Origin: Chloroflexi bacterium 44-23
Lineage (GTDB): Bacteria > Chloroflexota > Anaerolineae > Anaerolineales > Anaerolineaceae
DNA: 64,000 bases
Assembly: GCA_001899005.1 (NCBI GenBank)
Contig: MKUW01000028.1
Coordinates: 429,163-493,162, forward strand
Direction of reading: 5' to 3'
Part shown: positions 16,894 to 26,187 of the stretch, piece after piece
Numbering within the stretch: position 1 is the first letter of the stretch
Layout: every line of letters starts with the position of its first letter
Program-made: the position numbers and the translations under genes
Notes under the pieces: generated by a model
The model's input: only the letters and a program-made list of their open reading frames with translations
What the model was told of the DNA's origin: nothing
The model's database searches: none

Positions 16894-18048
16894 CCTTCGG
16901 CTGTTCTGATTTAATTTGTCCACCGCCACTTTGACCACTTCGAGAGCAAAATTAATCTCCTCCGCGTTGGTGGATCGTCCGGTTGAAAAGCGCAGGGTTC
17001 CCATAGCCCATTCGAGTGGCACATGCATGGCTTCCAGGACACTTGAGACAGTAACAGAATCCGCGTGACAGGCCGCTCCGGCAGAGGCTGCCACTTGATC
17101 TGAAATTGCGGCCAAAAGTTGGTTAGCCTGCACTCCCAGAAAGGATATGCTTAGCGTATTCGGCAACCGCATGTTCGGGTGTCCATTGACTCTAACCTTC
17201 TCCGTTCCCAATTCTCTAATTATTCCATTTTGTAAGTGATCTCGCATGGCGGAAAAGTGGGCTTGATTTTTTAGGAGATCCTCTGCGGCAATTTCAGCTG
17301 CCATTCCAAACCCGGCAATTCCAAGTGTGTTTTCAGTTCCCGGACGCAGATTTCTTTCATGGTTAGCACCCTGGGTAATTTTTTCCAGGCTGACACCGTT
17401 ACGCACATACAACACCCCCACCCCTTTGGGTCCATAGAATTTATGCCCTGCCAATGAAAGCATATCAACATTCAATTGCTCTACATCCACCAAAATTTTT
17501 CCGGCTGATTGGGCGGCATCACAGTGAAATACTGCTCCGTATTTATGCGCAATTTCAGTAAGTTCTTGCACGGGTTGAATAGTACCAACCTCGTTATTGG
17601 CATGCATCACGCTGACCAGGATTGTATCCGCCTGCATGGCTGATTGCAGGGAAGCGGCTGAGACCAATCCATTTTCGTCCACCGGCAGTACAGTCAAGGT
17701 GAAGCCTTCCAGTTCTAATGCCTTACAAACTTCCAATACGGCCGGGTGCTCAATGGCTGTCGTGATGATGTGTTTGCCGCGCTCCTGGTGTTTTAGGCAA
17801 TAGCCGCGAATCGCCAAATTATTCGCTTCGGTGCCGCCACCTGTAAAGATAATCTCATTTTCTTTGGCGTTTATTAAACGGGCTGCCTGGTGACGTGCCA
17901 ATTCAATGGCAAGTCTGGCCTGTACCCCAAAAGGATGGCTGCTGGAAGGGTTTCCAAAATAATCGTATAAAAATGGCTGCATACCATCCGCCACGCGCCG
18001 ATCCAGGGGAGTGGTTGCGTTGTAATCAAGGTAAATCGGAATTTTCAT
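16885..18048 (-). CDS. Cysteine desulfurase / selenocysteine lyase-like (class V aminotransferase)
   Basis: PLP enzyme releasing sulfur (or selenium) from cysteine (or selenocysteine). Seen: IYLDYNATTPLD at the N-terminus, FTGGGTEANNLAI, HCDAAQSAGK, the PLP lysine in GHKFYGPKGVG and a persulfide-loop cysteine in ASAGAACHAD. The short loop and the N-F/L-RPGTENT stretch are close to selenocysteine lyases and the NifS/IscS group alike. The ATG at 18048 (387 aa) behind GGAGAGCC fits the domain; an in-frame ATG at 18099 adds a non-conserved tail. No iscU or tRNA thiolation gene adjoins. Confidence 0.88.
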   Translation of the reverse strand: MKIPIYLDYNATTPLDRRVADGMQPFLYDYFGNPSSSHPFGVQARLAIELARHQAARLINAKENEIIFTGGGTEANNLAIRGYCLKHQERGKHIITTAIEHPAVLEVCKALELEGFTLTVLPVDENGLVSAASLQSAMQADTILVSVMHANNEVGTIQPVQELTEIAHKYGAVFHCDAAQSAGKILVDVEQLNVDMLSLAGHKFYGPKGVGVLYVRNGVSLEKITQGANHERNLRPGTENTLGIAGFGMAAEIAAEDLLKNQAHFSAMRDHLQNGIIRELGTEKVRVNGHPNMRLPNTLSISFLGVQANQLLAAISDQVAASAGAACHADSVTVSSVLEAMHVPLEWAMGTLRFSTGRSTNAEEINFALEVVKVAVDKLNQNSRRLS

Positions 18049-18138
18049 TTGGCTCTCCATAAATTTCTGTGGCTGCTGGCGGCCGCAATAAGAATTCATA
18101 CATGATATTCATCATTCTGAATTGCTTGCTTACAGATT

Positions 18139-18888
18139 TCATCTCACAAATTGCCAGGGACACAGTTTGCGCTCCAACCAATCAACCACAAAATACAATC
18201 CAAAACCCAGAATACTCATCGCCACAATCCCGGCATACATACTGGGATAATCAAACAAGGTTGAACCATTCAGATAAATATAATAACCAAGCCCCTTTTT
18301 CGTGGCAAATAATTCTGCAATGTATAGTACCGCCACAGCTGTGCCCACCGATTGACGCAGTGCAGTAAGAATGGCCGGAATGGATGCCGGCAGATACACA
18401 TAGCGGAACAAAGCCCTCCGGCCGGCCCCCAGGCTGTGCACACTTTGCACCAATTCTGAGCGAATCCCCGCTGCCTGATCACGAACCAACACAAGAATCT
18501 GAAAAAATAAGATAATAAAAATAATGAAAATTTTTGATCCATTACCGATACCAAAAAATAAAAGCACAACCGGCAGTAATACAACTTTTGGAATCGGGTA
18601 GAGAAGATAAATGAATGGAGCAAAAAAACGGTTAAGCCTCTGAGATTGCCCTAATAAAAGTCCCAAAGGTGCTGCGACCAGAATTGCCAAAAAAGTACTG
18701 GCGATCACCCGCCAGAAACTGGCCAAAAAATGACCCGGTAAATCGCGACCAAGTGCGCGCACGAAAGCAACGGCAACTACAATGGGGGTAGGAAATATGT
18801 CCAGATTGGCTGCCATCGCCAAAATTTGCCAGGTAACCAGCATTATCAGCAAAGCCAGCAATACCTGTCTGGGGCGTGAGGTCATCAT
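18139..18888 (-). CDS. ABC transporter permease (SsuC/TauC type)
   Basis: Binding-protein-dependent permease with about six membrane segments and the EAA-type loop around VQSVHSLGAGRRALFRYVYLPASIPAILTALR. 249 aa if translation begins at the ATG at 18888, which overlaps the ATPase stop as ATGA; an earlier ATG at 18912 exists. The family imports sulfonates, taurine, nitrate or pyrimidine precursors; the substrate here cannot be told from sequence. Confidence 0.9.
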   Translation of the reverse strand: MMTSRPRQVLLALLIMLVTWQILAMAANLDIFPTPIVVAVAFVRALGRDLPGHFLASFWRVIASTFLAILVAAPLGLLLGQSQRLNRFFAPFIYLLYPIPKVVLLPVVLLFFGIGNGSKIFIIFIILFFQILVLVRDQAAGIRSELVQSVHSLGAGRRALFRYVYLPASIPAILTALRQSVGTAVAVLYIAELFATKKGLGYYIYLNGSTLFDYPSMYAGIVAMSILGFGLYFVVDWLERKLCPWQFVR

Positions 18889-19640
18889 ATACTCTCCCGC
18901 AAATGCTGGCAAATTTGTTGGTAAGCACTACTGTAACGGAAACCTGGTTGCTGCATATCTGGGTTATGGATAACCTGCACCTGATGGTTGGGGGGTTGCT
19001 GCAATAACAAGATTTTCCGGCCCAAAATGGCAGCCTCTTCAATAGAATGGGTGACTGTGATCATGGTAAGCTGTTCTTCATGCCACAGTTGCAAAACCAA
19101 TTCCTGCAGCGATTCGCGTGTCGGGGCATCCAGTGACGAGAATGGTTCATCCATGAGTAATAAATCCGGGCTGAGTGCCAAAGTGCGTGCAATGGCTGTT
19201 CTTTGACGTTGACCACCGGATAACTGCCCGGGGAATTTATCCATCTGCTCGCTTAACCCCAGCCGAATGAGCCATTGATCAACTTTTCCGAGTGCGGATT
19301 GCGCATTCGCTGGTGCATGTTTACCATCCGGCCCGTAGAAACGGCGAATATTAAAACCGAGCTCGCTATTCTTTTTGACCGTTGCCCAGGGTAAAAGACC
19401 AAAATCCTGGATGATGAGACCGCTGTTTGGCCTTGGCTGCAGCATTTCTTTGCCATCAATCAGTACCTGCCCCTGCTGCGGGGTCCGTAAACCGGCCAAA
19501 AGGTAAAGCAGGGTGCTCTTTCCGCATCCGGATGGTCCTAAAATTGCCCAAGCTTCTCCCCGTTCGACCGACCAATTAAACTCATCAAAAACGGGCTGGT
19601 CGGTTGAATACGAAAAAGACAGGTTTTTAACTTCAATCAT
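18885..19640 (-). CDS. ABC transporter ATP-binding protein (SsuB/TauB type)
   Basis: 251 aa ATPase with Walker A GPSGCGKST, Q-loop DFGLLPWATV, signature LSGGQRQRTAIAR, Walker B LLLMDEPFSSLDA and the switch histidine in TVTHSIEEA. The order binding protein, ATPase, permease and the overlap with the permease gene show one importer operon. Confidence 0.93.
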   Translation of the reverse strand: MIEVKNLSFSYSTDQPVFDEFNWSVERGEAWAILGPSGCGKSTLLYLLAGLRTPQQGQVLIDGKEMLQPRPNSGLIIQDFGLLPWATVKKNSELGFNIRRFYGPDGKHAPANAQSALGKVDQWLIRLGLSEQMDKFPGQLSGGQRQRTAIARTLALSPDLLLMDEPFSSLDAPTRESLQELVLQLWHEEQLTMITVTHSIEEAAILGRKILLLQQPPNHQVQVIHNPDMQQPGFRYSSAYQQICQHLRESI

Positions 19641-19743
19641 TATTTTTTAGTCCGTCAATTGGTAATAGTTGATAGATGTCTCATAAATAAAGCTGAAAAA
19701 TAATCGCAAGGTACCTCATAATAAGATTCTGATAGAGTATCGA

Positions 19744-20712
19744 TCATGGCAAAAAAGATGGATTTACACAGGTTTCATAGACAACTTCTTCAGACAACAT
19801 CTGCTTCTCTCGCGCCCATTGATAAACATCCCGATATTGTTCAGGGCTGGGCACGCTGGCACGCACAAATTGTGGCACCACGAATTTCCCCTGTAGTGGG
19901 GCTGGCAAGATATTATTGTCAATCAAGGTTTGTTCATATTGGGATGGATTAGCATTAATGGCCATAACTGCATCTTCGATTGCTGCCAGAAAATCACGTA
20001 CTGCCTGAGGTTGTTTTTCCAAAATTTCAGTCCGGAATGCAATCGTGCTGTAACTCAGTTCGGGGTATTTGTTGTCAGCTAACACCACGGTTGCTCCCTG
20101 TAGGGCTAACAAAGAGGCCACCGGTTCGGGCATCGTGGCTGCTTTTAATTCGCCACTGTTTAACAATGCCATGCGATCCGGAATCTTGGGAACAGCAACC
20201 GTCGCAATCTGGTCAATGCTAAAACCTTCTTTTTCCAGCATGCGCTCAGTCAAGTAGTCGATGACGGTTCCTTCAGAAACCCCTATTTCAACTCCCTTCA
20301 ACTGCTCCACTGTCGTAATTCCGCTCTGCTTGGAAGCCAAAATACTAAAAAGTGGCGTTTCGCGGGTAGCTGCTCGCGCAAAACGTACGATTTGAATATT
20401 ATTCCCACTGCGATTATTCATGATGGTTGTCAAGACTTCATTAATAACCCCATCTACCTGCCTGGCAGCTAATAATTGATCCCTTTCAGGGCCGGAACCT
20501 ACCGGAATCAGTTCTACAGCCAGGTTGTGTTTTTCAAAATAACCTTCCTGTAAGGCAACATACATAGGTAAAGAATCAATAATTGGCAACACGGCAAATT
20601 TAATGGTTTGTTTTGTTTGCGGCTTATGACTACAAGCGCTCAAGACGAACGACAGGCCAAAAATTAGAATTAATATACCAGAGACAAATTTTGTTTTGTA
20701 AAAATGAGGCAC
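19744..20712 (-). CDS. ABC substrate-binding lipoprotein (SsuA/THI5-like)
   Basis: 322 aa, GTG start behind AGGAGGAGG. Signal peptide with lipobox LSAC, lipidated Cys27. The mature part follows the NMT1/SsuA fold: KFAVLPIIDSLPMYVALQEGYFEKHNLAVELIPVGSG, then a GVSEGTVIDYLTERML segment. Ligand unknown: sulfonate, nitrate and thiamin-precursor binders all share this outline. Captures the substrate outside the membrane for the permease/ATPase encoded next. Confidence 0.88.
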   Translation of the reverse strand: MPHFYKTKFVSGILILIFGLSFVLSACSHKPQTKQTIKFAVLPIIDSLPMYVALQEGYFEKHNLAVELIPVGSGPERDQLLAARQVDGVINEVLTTIMNNRSGNNIQIVRFARAATRETPLFSILASKQSGITTVEQLKGVEIGVSEGTVIDYLTERMLEKEGFSIDQIATVAVPKIPDRMALLNSGELKAATMPEPVASLLALQGATVVLADNKYPELSYSTIAFRTEILEKQPQAVRDFLAAIEDAVMAINANPSQYEQTLIDNNILPAPLQGKFVVPQFVRASVPSPEQYRDVYQWAREKQMLSEEVVYETCVNPSFLP

Positions 20713-21050
20713 TCCAGCCTCCTCCTGTTATAAATTTAATGTGCACAACCTCAATCTGTGCAGCGTTCTGGAAGGAGCTATTTTTTCATACCAGCACTTC
20801 TCCACTGCTGCAAATCTCTGAATTCCATTATACCGCCTCGCATCCAGCAACCGGAATTGCGAAGAAACTCGATTGAGAAGTAGATGCTTTTATAAACCAT
20901 TAAATTTTACAAAAAAAATCAAAGGCTGACAAAAAGGTCATGGATAGAATTGATGAACTCAGCCCGTATAACCGTAAAAAAAGTCACCGGATGCGAGAAA
21001 TAGTTAATTGCTTACCCCAGCTGAACAAAACCCTGTTTTGCGTGAGTAGT
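20713..21050. other. Intergenic stretch with a small inverted repeat
   Basis: No gene seen. TGCACA (20742-20747) and TGTGCA (20757-20762) form a 6-bp inverted repeat about 30 nt upstream of the binding-protein start; it could be an operator. No riboswitch consensus recognised. Confidence 0.4.
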
Positions 21051-21458
21051 TTATGTTGGCTTTGCAAATGCAATCACATTTCCATCAAAATCCAGGCAAT
21101 ATGCAACAGAGTGGCCCCAATCACGCACTGAATACGGGCTTAATTCGTGAGCCCCGGCTGCAATCGCCCGATCATGATAGCAATGAGGGTCATCAACCAT
21201 GAGATAAACTTCAGTATGTAAATTTTTACCGGATTCGCTGCGGATTGTCCGGTTGAACAATCGCTCCACACCAGCCAATGGCATCAACCCCAATACACTT
21301 TGTGGTCCCAAATCAAACTCTGTCATCCCGGGTACATTCATTCGGGGACCGTATCCCAGGACAGCTTCATAAAAATCGGCGCTTTTTTGTTGATCGCGAA
21401 CATAGAGAATGAAATAAGAAGTTAAGATTGCTCCGGTTTCTTTCTGTTTAGCCATCAT
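21051..21458 (-). CDS. VOC (glyoxalase/bleomycin-resistance) superfamily protein
   Basis: 135 aa from the ATG at 21458, where the conserved fold begins (TSYFILYVRDQQKSADFYEAVLGYGP). An in-frame ATG at 21557 adds 33 non-conserved residues. Ends in the typical VAYCLDFDGNVIAFAKP strand, resembling PhnB/glyoxalase-like members. A metal-site glutamate may be in LHTEVYLMVDD. Substrate unknown. It lies about 160 nt downstream of the FmdE-like gene and may not belong to the nar operon. Confidence 0.8.
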   Translation of the reverse strand: MMAKQKETGAILTSYFILYVRDQQKSADFYEAVLGYGPRMNVPGMTEFDLGPQSVLGLMPLAGVERLFNRTIRSESGKNLHTEVYLMVDDPHCYHDRAIAAGAHELSPYSVRDWGHSVAYCLDFDGNVIAFAKPT

Positions 21459-21616
21459 GTTTTCAAATTCCTCAAACCAACTGCGCGCCAACAGTTTCCA
21501 ATTTCTTAATTGATACACCTTGTATCCGCACGCTGGAATCCAGTGATCTTTATTCAATTGGCTTTTAAAAAAGATAGATTAAGTTCGCCGGTACCAAACT
21601 CAAAAACACAGCGTGA

Positions 21617-22240
21617 TTATGAAGATACTGGATGTGATACATTCAAAGCAACAGAATAAGAATCACTCTTTTCTTGATAATATCCCTGGCCAAAACAGGT
21701 GCGGCAGTAGATTGATCCCTGTAAAACAATCTCACGTTGATTAATTATCTCTTCATTGCAAACCGAGCAGTTTACCCTCAACCCCGGTAGACTGACAATT
21801 TTTTCAATAGTAGGCTCTAAAGTTACCGGTGTAAAAGAAAATAATTCTTGATCTGGCATCAATTGGTAGCCGTGAAGCTGGGCGAAATAATGACGAGGTT
21901 CATCCTTTACAAACAGCTGAGCTCGCAAACGAACATCCGATAGCGGAGCCAGGCGTATTGCCTCGCCGCTAGATACCTTCACGAAAGTTGCTGCTACTTT
22001 TCCATAATCTTCAATACGCAAGGTACGATGACCAGCGGAAACACCAGCTGCAACTTCCAACCCATCGACAAAACAGCCATCAGTTTCAGCAATGACAAGC
22101 AGGTTTTTCTTCCTGGATGGAAGCTCCAGTTCCAGCGCATTGACAGCAGCTAATGCCATGCGCACGCCCAAAACCTGCCGGGGACAAAGATGGCTATGAC
22201 GTCGGGAGGATTCTGTTAGCAGATCCTGAAGATTTTTCAT
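21617..22240 (-). CDS. FmdE-like protein with C-terminal zinc ribbon
   Basis: 207 aa. The N-terminal domain resembles FmdE of molybdenum formylmethanofuran dehydrogenase operons: HSHLCPRQVLGVRMALAA, then ETDGCFVDGLEVAAGVSAGHRTLRIEDYGK. The C-terminus has a four-cysteine ribbon, CSVC...CRTC, about residues 157-180. FmdE proteins are found near molybdenum enzymes, and this one closes the nar operon 30 nt after the TDT gene, so a role in handling the Mo cofactor for NarG is a reasonable inference. Exact biochemistry unknown. Confidence 0.8.
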   Translation of the reverse strand: MKNLQDLLTESSRRHSHLCPRQVLGVRMALAAVNALELELPSRKKNLLVIAETDGCFVDGLEVAAGVSAGHRTLRIEDYGKVAATFVKVSSGEAIRLAPLSDVRLRAQLFVKDEPRHYFAQLHGYQLMPDQELFSFTPVTLEPTIEKIVSLPGLRVNCSVCNEEIINQREIVLQGSIYCRTCFGQGYYQEKSDSYSVALNVSHPVSS

Positions 22241-22270
22241 ATGAAGCCTTTCGTCTTAAAATCAAAATAA

Positions 22271-23341
22271 TCAACGTTTGGTTTGACTTGGCCATAGCAA
22301 ATTCCACAATTGAATGACTAGCCCACTCATGGTCGCCAACCAGGCACCCAGCGCAATATAAAAGAAGTATTGAGGGATGATCTCCAAAAAATCCAAATGC
22401 ATAGCTTTTGATAATATAAAAGTGGATACAGTGTACATACCCAATGGAAAAACCATACCCCAATAGTGAGGTTCATATTGGATTGGCACTTTTTTTATAA
22501 TGTGACGCCAAAATCCCAAAATGACTAACAACGGAATTAACCACGTGGCAAAGGCCCAGAAGAAAAGGGTCAGTCCATGAAGAAAAGGAAGCAAACTGGA
22601 AAGGATCGGCCACAATGGTGCATTGATCATCAGTCGTCCCCCTGCAAGTGTGGTAATTGCAATTGCTCCCATACTAATCCAATAGGTCGGTGACATCGCT
22701 TGAGCCATTAATGGATTGAATAGCAAGCGGTAGAAGACCAGGGTCACCAACAGAAGATATAGCATTCCACCCACCAAATACATAAACAAAGTAAAGAACA
22801 GCAGAATGTCCTGATGCTGAGAAAATAATGGCGCAATCAAAGAGCCTAACACTGAGATTGATTGGGTACCAACGATAGCAATGAACCAGGATCCGTTAAT
22901 CCCGTTTTCCAGAGAGGGTTTCGATTCTCTTGTAATCATAGTTAAGAAGAATAGATAAATCAGAAAGATCCATAAACCCATCCCAAGAAAAAAGAGGGGG
23001 TAAGCAACTTGATACCAATCTTTTAGGATAATCATCTGACTGCCAAGTACGCATGTTCCGGCTACAATTGTAAAAAAGCCGGCGCTCAGACCTGCGTTTT
23101 TGAAATCTTCCACCATTCTTCCTGAATGGCGCACGAGTCGCACGATATATAAAAGCCAGAGCACAAAGTAAGCTACCAGGTTGATGTATAAGAGAATTTC
23201 AGCAATAAGATTAAATAAGAAAAAGTGTGCAGCGATCGAAACGATGCCAGTAGCCATGACCAGAGAAAAGTAGCCGGGGAAAAGTTCGGCAATTTCTTGA
23301 TCGATATCTGCAAGAAACGATTTTTTCATTCTCTTATTCAT
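22271..23341 (-). CDS. TDT/SLAC1-family membrane channel or transporter
   Basis: 356 aa, about ten hydrophobic segments. Opens with LFPGYFSLVMATGIVSIAAHF, the hallmark start of the tellurite-resistance/dicarboxylate transporter family (TehA, Mae1, Ssu1, plant SLAC1). It is 91 nt after narI in the same direction, the place where NarK-type nitrate/nitrite carriers often sit, and no NarK is in the window. SLAC1 conducts nitrate and Ssu1 exports sulfite, so an anion role for nitrate or nitrite is plausible but inferred. Confidence 0.85.
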   Translation of the reverse strand: MNKRMKKSFLADIDQEIAELFPGYFSLVMATGIVSIAAHFFLFNLIAEILLYINLVAYFVLWLLYIVRLVRHSGRMVEDFKNAGLSAGFFTIVAGTCVLGSQMIILKDWYQVAYPLFFLGMGLWIFLIYLFFLTMITRESKPSLENGINGSWFIAIVGTQSISVLGSLIAPLFSQHQDILLFFTLFMYLVGGMLYLLLVTLVFYRLLFNPLMAQAMSPTYWISMGAIAITTLAGGRLMINAPLWPILSSLLPFLHGLTLFFWAFATWLIPLLVILGFWRHIIKKVPIQYEPHYWGMVFPLGMYTVSTFILSKAMHLDFLEIIPQYFFYIALGAWLATMSGLVIQLWNLLWPSQTKR

Positions 23342-23432
23342 TCCGTTTTCTTAGGATTTATCCGGTAGTAACCAGTTGCATTGATAAAGTTGCCGGAAGG
23401 GCGACATTTTATCAATAAATTTTTCCAACCTT

Positions 23433-24140
23433 TTATTTGCCTTGCGCACTGGACAGCTTTTTGGCGCTCTTTACCTTCCGATTCCATATGACAATTTGCC
23501 AGGGGCGATAAAGATATTGGAAGGGATAGGTAAAAATATGGATCAATCGGGAGAATGGAAATACTGCCACCATGATGAAGAAGTTGATTACATGCAGTTT
23601 TATTAACCACGGCAGAGGTGCAACCAAGCCAACGTTAGGTTTAAAAGCAAACATGGATAGTATATAAGGAGTAAAAATTACTGTAAACCATGAAGAACCG
23701 AAACGGTAGAGCGAGGCAATAAGAATTCCGGTCAGAATTGAGATAAACACCAGAACTAACACAACGATATCCATTGGCGTAGTGACAGCTTGTACGCGTT
23801 TTTCACTAAACCGGCGCCAAAGCAGAATGCATATTCCTACGAATGCAAAAATCCCCAGCGCAAGGCCGGTCAGCTCCAGCAGGTAAAGCCGGATCGGTAC
23901 GGAATTCCACCACAACACTGATTTTGGCAAAGTCAACGCGTACAAGTGTGCCAATAAAATAGTAACAAGTCCGTAATGGAAGGAAATTGAACCCCAATAT
24001 AACTTTTTGCGCTCCAATAACTGCGAGGACAAACTGGTAACAGTAAATGGTCGATAAATCGAGCGGTAAATTCCCACAGCAATCGCAAGCGAAAAAGCAA
24101 TGTACGGCAAAATAATGAAGAAGATGGTATCCCAGATCAT
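23433..24140 (-). CDS. narI: Respiratory nitrate reductase gamma subunit (cytochrome b)
   Basis: 235 aa, five membrane segments. All four heme b ligands of NarI are in place by spacing: His55 and His65 (10 apart, as 56/66 in E. coli) and two C-terminal histidines 18 apart in KLHVINFFIMVAVF...RLIH (187/205 in E. coli). It transfers electrons from menaquinol to NarH. Start overlaps narJ by ATGA. Confidence 0.95.
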   Translation of the reverse strand: MIWDTIFFIILPYIAFSLAIAVGIYRSIYRPFTVTSLSSQLLERKKLYWGSISFHYGLVTILLAHLYALTLPKSVLWWNSVPIRLYLLELTGLALGIFAFVGICILLWRRFSEKRVQAVTTPMDIVVLVLVFISILTGILIASLYRFGSSWFTVIFTPYILSMFAFKPNVGLVAPLPWLIKLHVINFFIMVAVFPFSRLIHIFTYPFQYLYRPWQIVIWNRKVKSAKKLSSAQGK

Positions 24141-24658
24141 GCTGTCTCCTTTTCCAAATCAGCGCAAAGGCTTTGAACTGCTTCGAACAAATCGATATAC
24201 GGGTTACCAGAATCCGCTTTTCGCAATCCTGACGTCATGCGTTTAAGGGCGGGTGCAAACACTTCAATAAGGTCAGGGAGTGGTTGCGTAACTTTACCTA
24301 AATATCGCAAGATCGGGATAATATGATCCGGCAGTTCCCCTTGCAAATCAATTTCATTCTCAATTAAATTCCGATTCATTTTGGAAAGAAACTCGCCTCG
24401 TTGGTAGCTTTCTCCCCACATCTGAAACCCGATATATGGGGCAATCGGTGGATTGAGATCGAGCGTGCGTGTATATAATTCTTCCCATTCAGCCAGTGAG
24501 AGCTGACTGATTTTTTTAATGAAGGAGATAACAAATTCATTTTGCTTCTTGGCAGGCAAAATTTCCAAGCCTTTTTCCAGGAAAGTCAATTGTTCCGGAT
24601 CCGGATAACAAAACGCCTCAGCCAAGAGATTGAAAATATTAATTGTCTGGGTGTCCAT
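24137..24658 (-). CDS. narJ: Nitrate reductase assembly chaperone
   Basis: 173 aa NarJ/TorD-type helical chaperone: LLAEAFCYPDPEQLTFLEKGL at the start, and LDLNPPIAPYIGFQMWGES with YQRGEFLSKM, which match the conserved NarJ centre. Needed for Mo cofactor insertion into NarG. It is not part of the finished enzyme. One nucleotide separates it from narH, and it overlaps narI. Confidence 0.93.
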   Translation of the reverse strand: MDTQTINIFNLLAEAFCYPDPEQLTFLEKGLEILPAKKQNEFVISFIKKISQLSLAEWEELYTRTLDLNPPIAPYIGFQMWGESYQRGEFLSKMNRNLIENEIDLQGELPDHIIPILRYLGKVTQPLPDLIEVFAPALKRMTSGLRKADSGNPYIDLFEAVQSLCADLEKETA

Positions 24659-24659
24659 G

Positions 24660-26168
24660 TTATCCTCCTCGGTGTGGAGGTTGAATAAAACCGAATCCCG
24701 TATCGCCCTTATGTGCTAAAGGATCATCCCAGGCTTCAATTGCAGTCTCACGATGGTATTCCGGGATAACAAAGGCCTCTTTGTAGTTGGGCATCGTGGT
24801 CAGTTTGTAAATGGCTTCAACTTCCTCAGGATTTGTGCCAGCATCATTTAACAAAGCCAAAGTTTTATCATCAATGACGCCATCTACTGATTTATGGCGC
24901 ATATAGATCCGCGTTGCCAACATTTTGCGAATGATTGGACGGATGGCTGATTCGTTGCCTGCTGAAAAGAGGTTGGCCAGGTATTTGATTGGAATACGGG
25001 CTTTATCCAACCGGTCGAATAATTCAAAGTCACGCATCTCGTCTGAAACATCCAGGCGATACAGATCTTCTTCGATCACACTAACAATTGGAGATAGAGG
25101 GGGAATATAAAACATCATTGGAATCGTTCGATATTCAGGATGTAGCGGCAGTGCCAGCCCCCAAAGTTTAACAAACTTGTAGGCGGGTGAATCTTGAGCA
25201 GATGTAATCCAACTATCTTCAATACCATTGGCACGTGCAGAAGCGATTACTTCCGGATCAAATGGATCCAATATCACTGATCGATGGGCTTCAATTAATT
25301 GCTCATCAGAAACCATTGCTGTTTGTGGCAGAAGATCCGCGTCGTAAAGCAGCACACCTAAATAACGGATTCTCCCGACACAAGAATGTGCACAGGCAGT
25401 CGCCTGTCCGGTTTCCAATCTTGGGAAGCATAAAATGCACTTTTCTGATTTACCGGTTGACCAGTTAAAGTAAACCTTTTTATATGGGCAGGCTGCAATA
25501 CACATGCGCCAGGAACGGCACTTATTCTCATTAACCAATACTACGCCATCTTCCACACGTTTATAAATCGCACCGGATGGGCAGGCAGCCAAACAAGCCG
25601 GATTGAGACAATGATTACAAATACGTGGCAAATAATTGAACACAATTTGTTCCAATTCTTGCATTTGTATGCGCACAGATTCCGGCAATTGCGATAGATT
25701 CGGATCGTTCCAGGCGTAGGTCGACGAACCGCCCAAATCATCATCCCAATTGGGACCGGTTTTGATCTCCATTGGTTCGCCGGTGATTTGGGAGATTGGA
25801 ATAGCTGTTGGCTGATCATCGCCCAGTGGCGCATTAAATAAATCCGAGTATTGGAAAGTAAAAGGATCATAATAATCATCTATCTTGGGTAATGGAGGGT
25901 TGTAGAACAACTTCATTAAGCCTCCAAGCCTGGAATGTAATCGCAGATTCAGTTTCTTTCCATCCCATACCCATCCACCTTTGAAACGCTCCTGATCTTC
26001 CCATTGAGTGGGATAACCGGTACCAGGGCGGGTTTCGACATTATTCCACCACATGTACTCGGCACCTTTTCGATCAGTCCATAAGTTCTTACAGGCAATT
26101 GAGCAGGTATGACAACCAATGCATTTATCCAGGTGAAAGATCATACTCATATGAGCGCGAACGTTCAT
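24660..26168 (-). CDS. narH: Respiratory nitrate reductase beta subunit (Fe-S)
   Basis: 502 aa from the ATG at 26168 behind AGGAGG; the frame extends further upstream but into narG. Four cysteine groups bind the clusters: CIGCHTCSIACK, CNHCLNPACLAACP, CRSWRMCIAACP and CILCFPRLETGQATACAHSC. The Trp replacing a Cys in the third group is the known NarH feature giving one [3Fe-4S] cluster. Relays electrons from NarI hemes to NarG. Confidence 0.96.
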   Translation of the reverse strand: MNVRAHMSMIFHLDKCIGCHTCSIACKNLWTDRKGAEYMWWNNVETRPGTGYPTQWEDQERFKGGWVWDGKKLNLRLHSRLGGLMKLFYNPPLPKIDDYYDPFTFQYSDLFNAPLGDDQPTAIPISQITGEPMEIKTGPNWDDDLGGSSTYAWNDPNLSQLPESVRIQMQELEQIVFNYLPRICNHCLNPACLAACPSGAIYKRVEDGVVLVNENKCRSWRMCIAACPYKKVYFNWSTGKSEKCILCFPRLETGQATACAHSCVGRIRYLGVLLYDADLLPQTAMVSDEQLIEAHRSVILDPFDPEVIASARANGIEDSWITSAQDSPAYKFVKLWGLALPLHPEYRTIPMMFYIPPLSPIVSVIEEDLYRLDVSDEMRDFELFDRLDKARIPIKYLANLFSAGNESAIRPIIRKMLATRIYMRHKSVDGVIDDKTLALLNDAGTNPEEVEAIYKLTTMPNYKEAFVIPEYHRETAIEAWDDPLAHKGDTGFGFIQPPHRGG

Positions 26169-26187
26169 GTATCCTCCTAAAGGTTCA

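Noticed and set aside
18139..20712. Naming the ABC importer as taurine, nitrate or thiamin-precursor specific
   Set aside because: No desulfonating enzyme, nitrite reductase or thiamin gene adjoins it, and no TPP riboswitch is recognisable upstream.
23338..23610. 90-aa ORF overlapping narI
   Set aside because: Lies in another frame over narI and the narI-TDT gap, with no ribosome-binding site and no recognisable domain.
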